From contig JAEYAG010000129.1 of assembly GCA_023451265.1 (NCBI GenBank), forward strand, positions 1 to 14,828: a stretch of DNA of 14,828 nt, written 5' to 3'. How positions within the stretch are numbered: the stretch's first letter is position 1; every line of letters starts with the position of its first letter. Of this stretch, positions 6,958 through 13,418 are shown in pieces. The translations under genes were made by a program, and so were the position numbers. Below the pieces are notes generated by a model that searched no databases, was not told the DNA's origin, and was given only the letters and a program-made list of their open reading frames with translations. Source of the stretch: Actinomycetes bacterium. Its GTDB lineage: Bacteria; Actinomycetota; Actinomycetes; Actinomycetales; Microbacteriaceae.

Positions 6958-8517
6958 GTGAGCACCGGTCAGTCCTTCTACATCACGACGCCGATCTACT
7001 ACCCGAGCGATCTGCCGCACATCGGCCACGGGTACACGACGGTCGCCGTCGACGCGCTCGCGCGCTGGCACCGCCAGGCGGGAGACGACACCTGGATGCT
7101 CACCGGCACCGACGAGCACGGTCAGAAGATGCTCCGCGCTGCCGCCGCCAACGGCGTGACGCCGCAGGCGTGGGTGGACAAGCTCGTCACCGAGAGCTGG
7201 TTCCCGCTGCTGCGGACCCTCGACGTCGCTAACGACGACTTCATCCGCACGACGCAGCCGCGCCACGAGGAGCGGGTCCAGCAGTTCGTGCAGGCCCTGT
7301 ACGACCGCGGCTACATCTACGCGGGGGAGTACGAGGCGCTGTACTGCGTCGGCTGCGAGGAGTTCAAGCCCGAGGCCGAGATCGTCGACGGAACGGGCGC
7401 GTTCGAAGGCCTGAAGGTCTGCGCGATTCACTCGAAGCCGCTCGAGCTGCTGCAGGAGAAGAACTACTTCTTCAAGCTGAGCGAGTTCCAGGACAAGCTG
7501 CTCGAGCTCTACAAGACCGAGCCCGATTTCGTGCGCCCCGAGTCCGCGCGCAACGAGGTGGTGTCGTTCGTCCGCTCGGGCCTGAAGGACCTGTCGATCT
7601 CGCGCTCGGCCTTCGACTGGGGCATCACGGTGCCGTGGGATCCGTCGCACGTCATCTACGTGTGGGTCGATGCGCTCCTCAACTACGCGACGGCGGTCGG
7701 CTACGGCACCGACCCCGCGCAGTTCGAGCGCCGCTGGCCCGCCTACCACGTCGTCGGCAAGGACATCCTCCGCTTCCACGCCGTCATCTGGCCCGCGATG
7801 CTCATGGCCGCCGGTCTCGACGTGCCGCGCGGCATCTTCGCGCACGGCTGGCTGCTCGTGGGCGGCGAGAAGATGTCGAAGTCGAAGCTCACCGGCATCG
7901 CGCCGACCGAGATCACCGACGTCTTCGGGTCGGACGCCTACCGGTTCTACTTCCTGTCGGCGATCGCCTTCGGCCAGGACGGGTCGTTCTCGTGGGAGGA
8001 CCTCTCCGCCCGCTACCAGGCCGAGCTCGCTAACGGCTTCGGCAACCTCGCCTCCCGCACCACCGCCATGATCGAGAAGTACTTCGAGGGCGTCGTGCCG
8101 CCGGCATCCGACTACTCCGAGGGCGACCGGGAGATCCAGCAGATTGTGGCGGATGCCGCGGCATCCGCCGACGCGGCCATGGAGCGTTTCCGTCCCGACG
8201 AGGCCATCGCCGCCATCTGGACCATCGTGGACGCGCTGAACGGCTACATCACCGACAACGAGCCGTGGGCGCTCGCGAAGGCGGGTGAGCGCGAACGCCT
8301 CGGCACCGTGCTGTACACCGCGGCGGAGGGCCTCCGGGCGCTGGCGGTGCTGCTGAGTCCGTTCATGCCGGAGGCGACGCAGAAGCTGTGGGAGGCGCTC
8401 GGCCACAGCGGGCGCCTGCAGGATCAGCCGCTGCGCGAGGCGGGCGCGTGGGGCGTCCTTCGGCCGGGGACGTCGGTGAACGGCCTCGCACCGCTGTTCC
8501 CGCGCATCGAGCAGTGA
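6958..8517 (+). CDS. metG: Methionine--tRNA ligase (methionyl-tRNA synthetase)
   Basis: Cytoplasmic class I aminoacyl-tRNA synthetase, 519 aa, charging tRNA-Met. The ATP-binding HIGH motif is at residues 21-24 (PHIGHGYTT) and KMSKS at 305-309 (GGEKMSKSKLTG). Other landmarks are LTGTDEHGQK, the connective-peptide metal knuckle with YCVGCEEF and a later VCAIH (a C-x2-C plus C-x2-H pattern as in actinobacterial enzymes), YVWVDALLNY, VGKDILRFHAVIWPAMLMAAG and FAHGWLLVGG. The C-terminal anticodon-binding helical domain includes ELANGFGNLASR and ALLSPFMPEATQKLW-like sequence. There is no EMAP/Arc1p-type C-terminal extension. GTG at 6958 gives the canonical N-terminus and follows a -10 box by six bases. 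tatD follows on the same strand after 106 bp, a common neighbour of metG. Confidence 0.98.
   Translation: MSTGQSFYITTPIYYPSDLPHIGHGYTTVAVDALARWHRQAGDDTWMLTGTDEHGQKMLRAAAANGVTPQAWVDKLVTESWFPLLRTLDVANDDFIRTTQPRHEERVQQFVQALYDRGYIYAGEYEALYCVGCEEFKPEAEIVDGTGAFEGLKVCAIHSKPLELLQEKNYFFKLSEFQDKLLELYKTEPDFVRPESARNEVVSFVRSGLKDLSISRSAFDWGITVPWDPSHVIYVWVDALLNYATAVGYGTDPAQFERRWPAYHVVGKDILRFHAVIWPAMLMAAGLDVPRGIFAHGWLLVGGEKMSKSKLTGIAPTEITDVFGSDAYRFYFLSAIAFGQDGSFSWEDLSARYQAELANGFGNLASRTTAMIEKYFEGVVPPASDYSEGDREIQQIVADAAASADAAMERFRPDEAIAAIWTIVDALNGYITDNEPWALAKAGERERLGTVLYTAAEGLRALAVLLSPFMPEATQKLWEALGHSGRLQDQPLREAGAWGVLRPGTSVNGLAPLFPRIEQ
8148..8169. repeat. 22-bp palindrome, copy 1 (GGATGCC-GC-GGCATCC core)
   Basis: A perfect 22-bp palindrome inside metG, made of the frequent motif GGATGCC facing its own complement across GC and flanked by GGC and GCC. 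The identical 22 bp recurs at 11985-12006 inside hemA. In both genes it encodes Asp-Ala-Ala-Ala-Ser-Ala. Function unknown. Confidence 0.8.
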
Positions 8518-8623
8518 CGCCGGCGCGCCGCGCCGCATGCGCGGTCGAAAGTGGCATCCGCGGCAGAAAGTTTCCGCCGCGCGTGCCGGAATCGGCCGCG
8601 CGAACCCGAGGAGGTGACACGCC

Positions 8624-9523
8624 GTGACCGACCCGTCGACCGACCCGTCGAGCTACGTGCGCGTGCGCGAGAAGAGCGCGCGCGACGTGTCGTACCCGCC
8701 GGCGCCGGAGCCCCTCCCCGTCGCGGTGTACGACAACCACTGCCACCTGGAGATCGAGGACGGCGCAGAGAAGGGCGGCCTCTCGCTCGACGAGCAGCTC
8801 GACCGCGCCGCGGCGGTGGGCGTGGTGGGGGTCGTGCAGGCCGGTGGCGACATCGAGTCGAGCAGGTGGTCGGCGTGGGCCGCGGCATCCCACCCCCGCG
8901 TTCTCGCGGCCGTGGCGATCCATCCCAACGAAGCGCCGGCATATGCCGAACAAGGCATGCTCGATGGGGCCATCGCCGTCATCGACGAGCTCGCCGCGCA
9001 GCCGCGCGTGCGGGCGATCGGTGAGACGGGGCTCGACTTCTTCCGCACCGGTGAGGAGGGACTGCCCGCGCAGTACGAGAGCTTCGAGGCGCACATCGCC
9101 CTCGCCAAGAAGCACGACATCGCGATGCAGATTCACGACCGCGACGCGCACGACGCCGTCCTCGACACGCTCGAGCGCGTCGGGGCGCCGGAGCGCACGG
9201 TGTTCCACTGCTTCTCCGGCGGCGCCGACATGGCCCGCATCGCCGCTGACCGCGGCTACTGGCTGAGCTTCGCGGGGAACGTCACCTTCAAGAACGCGCA
9301 GAACCTGCGCGATGCGCTGGCCGTCACCCCGCGCGAGCGGATCCTCGTCGAGACCGACGCGCCGTTCCTCACGCCCACGCCGCTGCGCGGCCGGCCGAAC
9401 GCGCCGTACCTCGTTCCCGTGACGGTGCGGTTCATGGCTGCGGAGCTGGGGATGCCGGTGGACGAGCTGTGCGCGCAGCTTGCCGCCAACACGCTCGAGG
9501 TCTACGGCTCCTTCACGTCCTGA
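8624..9523 (+). CDS. tatD: TatD-family metal-dependent hydrolase (deoxyribonuclease-like)
   Basis: TIM-barrel metallohydrolase, 299 aa; family members are 3'-5' exonucleases or related phosphoesterases. The metal ligands are all present: His39 and His41 (YDNHCHLE), Glu134 (IGETGLDF), His171 (MQIHDRDA), His195 (VFHCFSGG) and Asp245 (VETDAPFLTP). AAVAIHPNEA near residue 100 is also a family motif. About 36 residues precede the first metal motif and begin with a TDPS-TDPS repeat. GTG at 8624 is supported by AGGAGGTGA nine bases upstream. It follows metG by 106 bp in the same direction and may be co-transcribed. Its last 11 bp overlap the end of the convergent MFS gene. The exact substrate cannot be told from sequence. 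Confidence 0.95.
   Translation: MTDPSTDPSSYVRVREKSARDVSYPPAPEPLPVAVYDNHCHLEIEDGAEKGGLSLDEQLDRAAAVGVVGVVQAGGDIESSRWSAWAAASHPRVLAAVAIHPNEAPAYAEQGMLDGAIAVIDELAAQPRVRAIGETGLDFFRTGEEGLPAQYESFEAHIALAKKHDIAMQIHDRDAHDAVLDTLERVGAPERTVFHCFSGGADMARIAADRGYWLSFAGNVTFKNAQNLRDALAVTPRERILVETDAPFLTPTPLRGRPNAPYLVPVTVRFMAAELGMPVDELCAQLAANTLEVYGSFTS
8626..8649 (+). repeat. 12-bp tandem repeat at the tatD 5' end
   Basis: Two exact copies of GACCGACCCGTC in a row, encoding the N-terminal TDPS repeat of the TatD protein ahead of the catalytic domain. It is in frame, so a change in copy number would add or remove four residues without breaking the gene. Confidence 0.7.
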
Positions 9524-10766
9524 TCGTCCGCGAGCACCGGCTTCGCCCCGCGGCGATGTGCGCGATCGAGCGCCACATGACGATGAGCGTCACCGCCGAA
9601 CCGCCGAACGCGAACCACCACGGCGCCGTCAGCCCCCACGTCTGGGCGATCAGCCCGCCGAGGAACTGGCCGATGACGAGTCCGGCGAAGATGCCGACCA
9701 TGTTGACCGAGGAGATCCGGCCCTGCAGCGGCAGCGGCACGAGGCGCTGGCGGACCGTCGTGGAGATCGTGCTCCACACGAACGCGTAGGCGCCGAACCC
9801 GAACATGATGACGAACGCGACGACGGCGTGCGTCGTCAGCGCGAACGCGAGGTGCATGAGCACTTCGAGCGTGAGGCACACCCGCATGAGCGTCGCGAAG
9901 GAGATGTGCTTCTCGAGCCAGCCGAAGCTCGCGATGCCGACGAGACCGCCCAGCGCGGATGCCGTGGTCAGCGCACCGTATCCGACGGCGCCCATGCCGA
10001 GGTGCTCGGTGGCGTACAGCACGAGGATGCCCCAGGGTGCGGCCCACGTGATGTTGAACACCAGGATGATGACGACGAGCGTCCGCACCGGCGCATTGTG
10101 CCGCAGCCAGCGCAGGCCCTCGCGGATGGGGTGCGCCTTCGCTCCGGGTTCGCTGTCGCCGTGGTCGGGAACGGGAGTGCGGGCGATGCGGGAGATGAGC
10201 ACGACGGCGAGGGTGACGCAGAGGATCTGCACGAGGAACGGCCAGAACGAGCCGATTGCGAAGAGGAATGCTCCCAGCGGCGGGCCGCCGAGCTGGTTGG
10301 CGACGAGGTAGCCGGCCTGCAGGCGCGCGTTGCCGATGCCGAGGTCTCCGGGCCGCACGAGCATCGGCAACAGGGTGCTGCCGGCCGAGTCGGCGAACAC
10401 CTCGGCGGTGCCGTACAGGAACGCCGTCGCCAGGACGATCCACACGGTCGCGTGGCCAGTGACGAGAAAGGCCACGAGCCCCGCGACGACGACCGCGCGC
10501 GAGGCGTTCGCGATCATCACCATGCGGCGCCGGTCGTGATGGTCGGCGACGGCGCCCGCGAACAGTCCGAACAGCAGCCACGGCAGGAACTGCATCATGG
10601 CCCCCGCCGCCACGAGGAGCGGCGACGTCGTCATCGATGCGATCAGCAGCGGCGCGGCCGACAGGGCGATGCCGTCGCCGACGTTGCTCGTCCACGACGA
10701 GGCCAGCAGCCACCGGAAGTCCCGGCCGAGCCAACGCGGCGCGACGATCTCACCCAGCGATGGCAC
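9513..10766 (-). CDS. MFS transporter (probable drug or metabolite exporter)
   Basis: Integral membrane transporter of the major facilitator superfamily, 417 aa, with about 12 hydrophobic segments in two halves. The first half has the helix SNVGDGIALSAAPLLIASM and the loop 2-3 motif A near residues 71-82 (GAVADHHDRRRM). FADSAGSTLLPMLV and ANARLQAGYLVANQLGGPPLG-like segments resemble the EntS/MFS_3 branch of exporters. A charged central loop lies near 195-215, and the second half contains GALTTASALGGLVGIASFGWLEK. Substrate unknown; direction of export is inferred from the family branch. GTG at 10766 is chosen because it lies six bases after TAAGAT and gives a normal N-terminus; there is no Shine-Dalgarno. 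It follows the second LacI gene in the same direction across a 220-bp structured gap. Its 3' end overlaps tatD tail to tail by 11 bp. Confidence 0.92.
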   Translation of the reverse strand: MPSLGEIVAPRWLGRDFRWLLASSWTSNVGDGIALSAAPLLIASMTTSPLLVAAGAMMQFLPWLLFGLFAGAVADHHDRRRMVMIANASRAVVVAGLVAFLVTGHATVWIVLATAFLYGTAEVFADSAGSTLLPMLVRPGDLGIGNARLQAGYLVANQLGGPPLGAFLFAIGSFWPFLVQILCVTLAVVLISRIARTPVPDHGDSEPGAKAHPIREGLRWLRHNAPVRTLVVIILVFNITWAAPWGILVLYATEHLGMGAVGYGALTTASALGGLVGIASFGWLEKHISFATLMRVCLTLEVLMHLAFALTTHAVVAFVIMFGFGAYAFVWSTISTTVRQRLVPLPLQGRISSVNMVGIFAGLVIGQFLGGLIAQTWGLTAPWWFAFGGSAVTLIVMWRSIAHIAAGRSRCSRTIRT

Positions 10767-10772
10767 CTCGCC

Positions 10773-10778
10773 ATCTTA
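10773..10778 (-). promoter_or_regulatory. -10 box of the MFS gene; probable leaderless transcript
   Basis: TAAGAT on the minus strand (one mismatch from consensus) ends six bases before the GTG at 10766. An ATG nearer the box is out of frame with the transporter. No Shine-Dalgarno sequence is seen, consistent with a leaderless mRNA. Confidence 0.55.
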
Positions 10779-10844
10779 GGGCGCCTCGTCTCCACCCCCT
10801 CGCGCCGCTCCCGCGCCGCGCTCCGTCCCCCTGCCCCCACACTC

Positions 10845-10915
10845 GAGCGGGCCCGTTGCGCGCGAGCGGGCCCGGTGTTGTCGCGCCAGAGCGGGCCCGC
10901 TCGGCGGCAACGGGC
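10845..10915. repeat. Cluster of GAGCGGGCCCG repeats with flanking inverted repeat
   Basis: GAGCGGGCCCG occurs three times, at 10845-10855, 10864-10874 and 10889-10899; the last extends to a perfect 14-bp palindrome (10889-10902). The block is bracketed by an inverted repeat, GCCCGTTGC at 10851-10859 and GCAACGGGC at 10907-10915. It could fold into a compact multi-stem structure in either strand. It lies in the gap between the second LacI gene and the MFS gene and encodes nothing recognisable. A dispersed intergenic repeat family is one possibility, not shown by this window alone. Confidence 0.6.
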
Positions 10916-10916
10916 G

Positions 10917-10933
10917 CCCTCGGCAACCGAGGG
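10917..10933 (-). terminator. Short hairpin downstream of the second LacI gene
   Basis: A perfect 7-bp stem (CCCTCGG / CCGAGGG) with a three-base loop, about 54 bases past the LacI stop codon at 10987. On the transcribed strand it follows a long C/U-rich stretch rather than preceding a U run. A Rho-dependent or otherwise non-classical stop is therefore more likely than an intrinsic terminator. Tentative. Confidence 0.35.
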
Positions 10934-10986
10934 GGAAAGGGGGAGGGGAGGGAGAGGGGAGGGGAAGGTGAGGGAGAGGGGGAGGG
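10929..10986 (+). repeat. 58-nt polypurine tract with many G runs
   Basis: Every base from 10929 to 10986 is A or G except one T at 10969. It contains nine runs of three to five G, at 10931-10935, 10939-10943, 10945-10948, 10950-10952, 10956-10959, 10961-10964, 10972-10974, 10978-10982 and 10984-10986, enough for G-quadruplex formation on the plus strand. The tract starts exactly next to the LacI stop codon. The corresponding RNA from the minus-strand gene is a C/U-rich, G-poor stretch, which resembles Rho-loading sequence. Confidence 0.8.
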
Positions 10987-11961
10987 TCAGCGGGTGGTGG
11001 TGCCGCGCACGACCTCGAAGGGGAGGTCGATCGACCGGGACGCGGTGTCGGCCGCGGGGCTCTCGTTGAGGGCGTCGAGCGAGCCGAGGACGATCTCGGC
11101 GGCGCGCTCCGGGTACAGGCACACGTGCGTGACGCCGAGGCGCTCGTTGAGCTCGCAGTCGATCGTGCACAGCGCCACCAGCTGCACGTCGCGCGGCATG
11201 ACCAGGCCGATCTGCTCCAGGTGGAGATAGATCTCCGGGCCCTCCTCGCAGAACGCGAAGATCGCGTCGGCGCCCGCGTCGAGGAGCGTGTGCAGCGCGG
11301 GGATGAGGCGTCGCCGGCCCGCGTCGACCCGCGCCACGAGGGGTGCGCGGCCCGCGAGCGCGCTCCAGGCCAGGTACGCGCTCTCGCCCTGCTGGTCGCG
11401 CGGCACCTCGCTCTCGTCGACGAGAAAGCCGATCCGCTCGGCACCGGCCGCGGCGAGGTGCCCGAGGCCCACGCGCACCGCAGCGGCGTAGCCGGTGCGG
11501 ATGGTGAGGCCTCCTGGCACCGTCAGGTCGCTGGCCGCGACCGGGATGCCGCGGGCCTGGGCGGCGCGCAGCACGGTGCGGTCGTCGGCGGGGTCGGGGA
11601 AGTACAGCGCGTCGATCTTCTCGCCGGCGACGAGGTCGGGCCGGCTGTCGGGCAGCACGGTGACGGTGAAGCCGCGCACCGCACCGGCGCGCACGAGCGC
11701 GTCGAGTTGGCGCGCCCGCTGCAGCGCGCGCCGGCCGTCCTGCAGCGACCCCTGCGCCATCACGAAGCCGATCGACATCGTCCGCCCGCTGCGCAAGGCC
11801 GCCGCGTGCTTGTTGGGCGCGTAGCCGAGCTCGGCCGCGAGCGTCTTGATGCGCTCACGGGTCTCGGGGCGGAGGTTTCCGCGGTCGTTGAGCGCTTGGC
11901 TGATCGCCGCCGTCGATACGCCCGCTCGCGCGGCGAGATCGCGGAGCGTGACCCGGCTCAT
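10987..11961 (-). CDS. LacI-family transcriptional regulator, translationally coupled to hemA
   Basis: DNA-binding regulator, 324 aa. The helix-turn-helix is at about 4-24 (VTLRDLAARAGVSTAAISQAL), followed by LNDRGNLRPETRERI and the hinge KHAAALRSGR (51-60, Leu56). The ligand-binding core includes IGFVMAQGSLQDGRRALQRARQLDALVRAG, IDALYFPDPAD, GLTIRTGYAAAVRVGLGHLAAAGAERIGFLVDE and ADAIFAFCEEGPEIYLHLEQIGLVMPRDVQLVAL. This is the LacI layout, but several core motifs are looser than in the galactoside regulator: the usual VDN..G and GFDD segments are not recognisable. ATG at 11961 overlaps the hemA TGA by four bases (ATGA), with AGGA five bases upstream, so it is almost certainly made from the hemA mRNA. 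Effector and targets are unknown. The downstream MFS gene and the heme genes are candidate targets only by position. Confidence 0.92.
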   Translation of the reverse strand: MSRVTLRDLAARAGVSTAAISQALNDRGNLRPETRERIKTLAAELGYAPNKHAAALRSGRTMSIGFVMAQGSLQDGRRALQRARQLDALVRAGAVRGFTVTVLPDSRPDLVAGEKIDALYFPDPADDRTVLRAAQARGIPVAASDLTVPGGLTIRTGYAAAVRVGLGHLAAAGAERIGFLVDESEVPRDQQGESAYLAWSALAGRAPLVARVDAGRRRLIPALHTLLDAGADAIFAFCEEGPEIYLHLEQIGLVMPRDVQLVALCTIDCELNERLGVTHVCLYPERAAEIVLGSLDALNESPAADTASRSIDLPFEVVRGTTTR

Positions 11962-13295
11962 TCCGATCCTGAGCCCGCGTGAAGGGCGGATGCCGCGGCA
12001 TCCGCCTCATCGGCCGCAGCGCCGGCGGCATCCTCGCCGGAGGGCGCGGTCCGCGGAAAGACCGTCCGCACCGCGTCGACCCAGGCTTCGCCGGAGCCGG
12101 CGGCGGCCAGGCCGTGGCCCTGCGCGATGAGGGTGTGCAGCAGCGCGCCGGAGAAGTGCCGGAGCGCAGCTTCGGTCGCCGCGACCGCGTCGGCGTCGCC
12201 GCCGCGGGCGCGCGTGCGGGCGATCTCCTGCTCGAGCACGCCATGGACGTGGGCGCGCATGTCGACGACGGCGGGTGCCACCTCGTGCACGCGGCGGGCC
12301 ATCGCGTGCCGCTGCGCGGCGGTCTGCACGATCATCCGCGCCTGACCGATCGCCTGGAACTCGTCGATGGGTGCGTGCACCCGGATCGTGTCGAGGTCGA
12401 GCACGTCGATGCCGGGAAGCGAGCGGAGCCCGGGGTCGACGTTGCGCGGCATGCCGAGGTCGATGACGAGCTGCGGCGTCGTGAGCCCGGCGCGCGCGGC
12501 GCCGTGATTCTCGGTGTCCAGCGCGTAGGAGTCCGTCGTCGTGGTGCACGTGACGATGACGTCGGCGTGGGCGGCCTCGGCGGCGAAGTCGGCCGCGGCC
12601 ACCGGCGTCAGGTGCTCGCGCCGGGCGAACCGGTCGCGCCCGGAACGGGAGTGGACGCGGATGTCGACGGCGCCGACGGCGCGGAGCGCCGCGAGGGAGG
12701 CCGCCGCGTAGCGGCCGGTGCCCACGAGCAGCACCCGGGCGCTGTCCCACGATTCGATGCGGGAACCGGCGAGCTCGACCGCGAGACGCACGAGCGAGCG
12801 CCCCGACTCGCCGAGCCGGGTGGAGTTCTTCACGGCGCGGGAGGTCTCGGTCGCCCGCTGGAACAGGTGCTCCAGCGGCGCGGTCGTGGCACCGGCCTCG
12901 CGCGCGGCGTCGAGGGCGCGGCGCACCTGGCCGGCGATCTCGTCCTCGCCCACGGCGACCGAGTCCAGGCCCGACGCGACGGCGAACAGGTGCTGGGCGA
13001 CGCGGTTGCCGTGCGCGAAGTCGACGGTCTCGCGCACGTCGCGGAAGGGCAGCGCGGAAAGGTCCGCGAGGCGCTCCATCACGGCATCCATCGCCGGCAC
13101 CGGTGACGCCTCATCGGGCTCGTCGGTGAGATCGAAGTACGCCTCGAAGCGGTTGCAGGTGGCCAGGACCACGGCCCCGCGGATCGCGTCGTGGGCCGCG
13201 GTCAGGTCGGTCGCGACACCGTCGCCCACGACGGACAGGCGCTCCAGGGCCTCGAGGGGCGTGGTGCGCTGATGCGCGGACAGACAGACGAGCAC
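11958..13295 (-). CDS. hemA: Glutamyl-tRNA reductase
   Basis: Cytoplasmic enzyme, 445 aa, reducing Glu-tRNA to glutamate-1-semialdehyde with NADPH, the first committed step of C5-pathway heme synthesis. The catalytic Cys47 sits in LATCNRFEAY. AVASGLDSVAVGEDEIAGQVRRAL matches the conserved GLDS..GE..I.GQVK block. The nucleotide-binding domain has VLLVGTGRYAAASLAAL, a variant of the usual GAGEM motif, then VIVTCTTTT and QLVIDLGMPRNVDP. The C-terminal helical dimerisation domain starts near QARMIVQTAAQRH, and the tail past about 420 is Ala/Asp/Glu-rich. GTG at 13295 gives the expected N-terminus (VLVCLSAHQRTTPLEALERL) and lies seven bases after TATACT with no Shine-Dalgarno. It is divergent from hemE and overlaps the following LacI gene by four bases. 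Confidence 0.96.
   Translation of the reverse strand: MLVCLSAHQRTTPLEALERLSVVGDGVATDLTAAHDAIRGAVVLATCNRFEAYFDLTDEPDEASPVPAMDAVMERLADLSALPFRDVRETVDFAHGNRVAQHLFAVASGLDSVAVGEDEIAGQVRRALDAAREAGATTAPLEHLFQRATETSRAVKNSTRLGESGRSLVRLAVELAGSRIESWDSARVLLVGTGRYAAASLAALRAVGAVDIRVHSRSGRDRFARREHLTPVAAADFAAEAAHADVIVTCTTTTDSYALDTENHGAARAGLTTPQLVIDLGMPRNVDPGLRSLPGIDVLDLDTIRVHAPIDEFQAIGQARMIVQTAAQRHAMARRVHEVAPAVVDMRAHVHGVLEQEIARTRARGGDADAVAATEAALRHFSGALLHTLIAQGHGLAAAGSGEAWVDAVRTVFPRTAPSGEDAAGAAADEADAAASALHAGSGSE
11985..12006. repeat. 22-bp palindrome, copy 2 (identical to 8148-8169)
   Basis: Same 22 bp as in metG, here near the 3' end of hemA, again reading Asp-Ala-Ala-Ala-Ser-Ala on the coding strand. Another GGCATCC lies at 12027-12033. 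It uses the codons GAT and GCA, which are otherwise uncommon in these genes, suggesting that the DNA motif rather than the peptide is what is kept. Confidence 0.8.
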
Positions 13296-13301
13296 GCGGG
13301 T

Positions 13302-13307
13302 TAGTAT
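13302..13307 (+). promoter_or_regulatory. Possible -10 box for hemE
   Basis: TAGTAT (or the overlapping TATAAC at 13305-13310) on the plus strand, within the same bases as the hemA -10 box on the other strand. It would give a start near 13314 and a leader of about 45 nt to the proposed ATC start, or about 105 nt to the first GTG. No clear -35. Confidence 0.4.
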
Positions 13308-13308
13308 A
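13303..13308 (-). promoter_or_regulatory. -10 box of hemA; probable leaderless transcript
   Basis: TATACT on the minus strand ends seven bases before the hemA GTG at 13295. This AT-rich island stands out in the surrounding GC-rich DNA. The GTG lacks a Shine-Dalgarno sequence, so a leaderless mRNA is likely. Confidence 0.65.
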
Positions 13309-13418
13309 ACGATTAACCGCCGTCGAAAACCTGCGCGAACCGCTGCCTGGAGCTCATCATCCTTCCTGCCACACCCTCCCACCCGCTCGTCGCCCACGGC
13401 ACCGCGAACTCCCGCCTG

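Noticed and set aside
6391..8538. Very long open frame (about 715 codons) on the minus strand opposite the first LacI gene and metG
   Set aside because: It is the antisense shadow of metG and the regulator. The protein is Arg/Ala/Val/Leu-rich with no recognisable motif, and long stop-free antisense frames are expected in DNA this GC-rich.
8560..8580. Inverted repeat GCGGC-a-GAAA / TTTC-c-GCCGC between metG and tatD
   Set aside because: It has an internal mismatch and a one-base centre, so it cannot form a sensible hairpin, and no U run follows. Too weak to call a terminator.
9480..11069. Plus-strand open frame of about 529 codons opposite the MFS gene and the intergenic repeats
   Set aside because: His/Asp/Glu/Arg-rich antisense product with no domain; it runs through the purine tract and repeat cluster.
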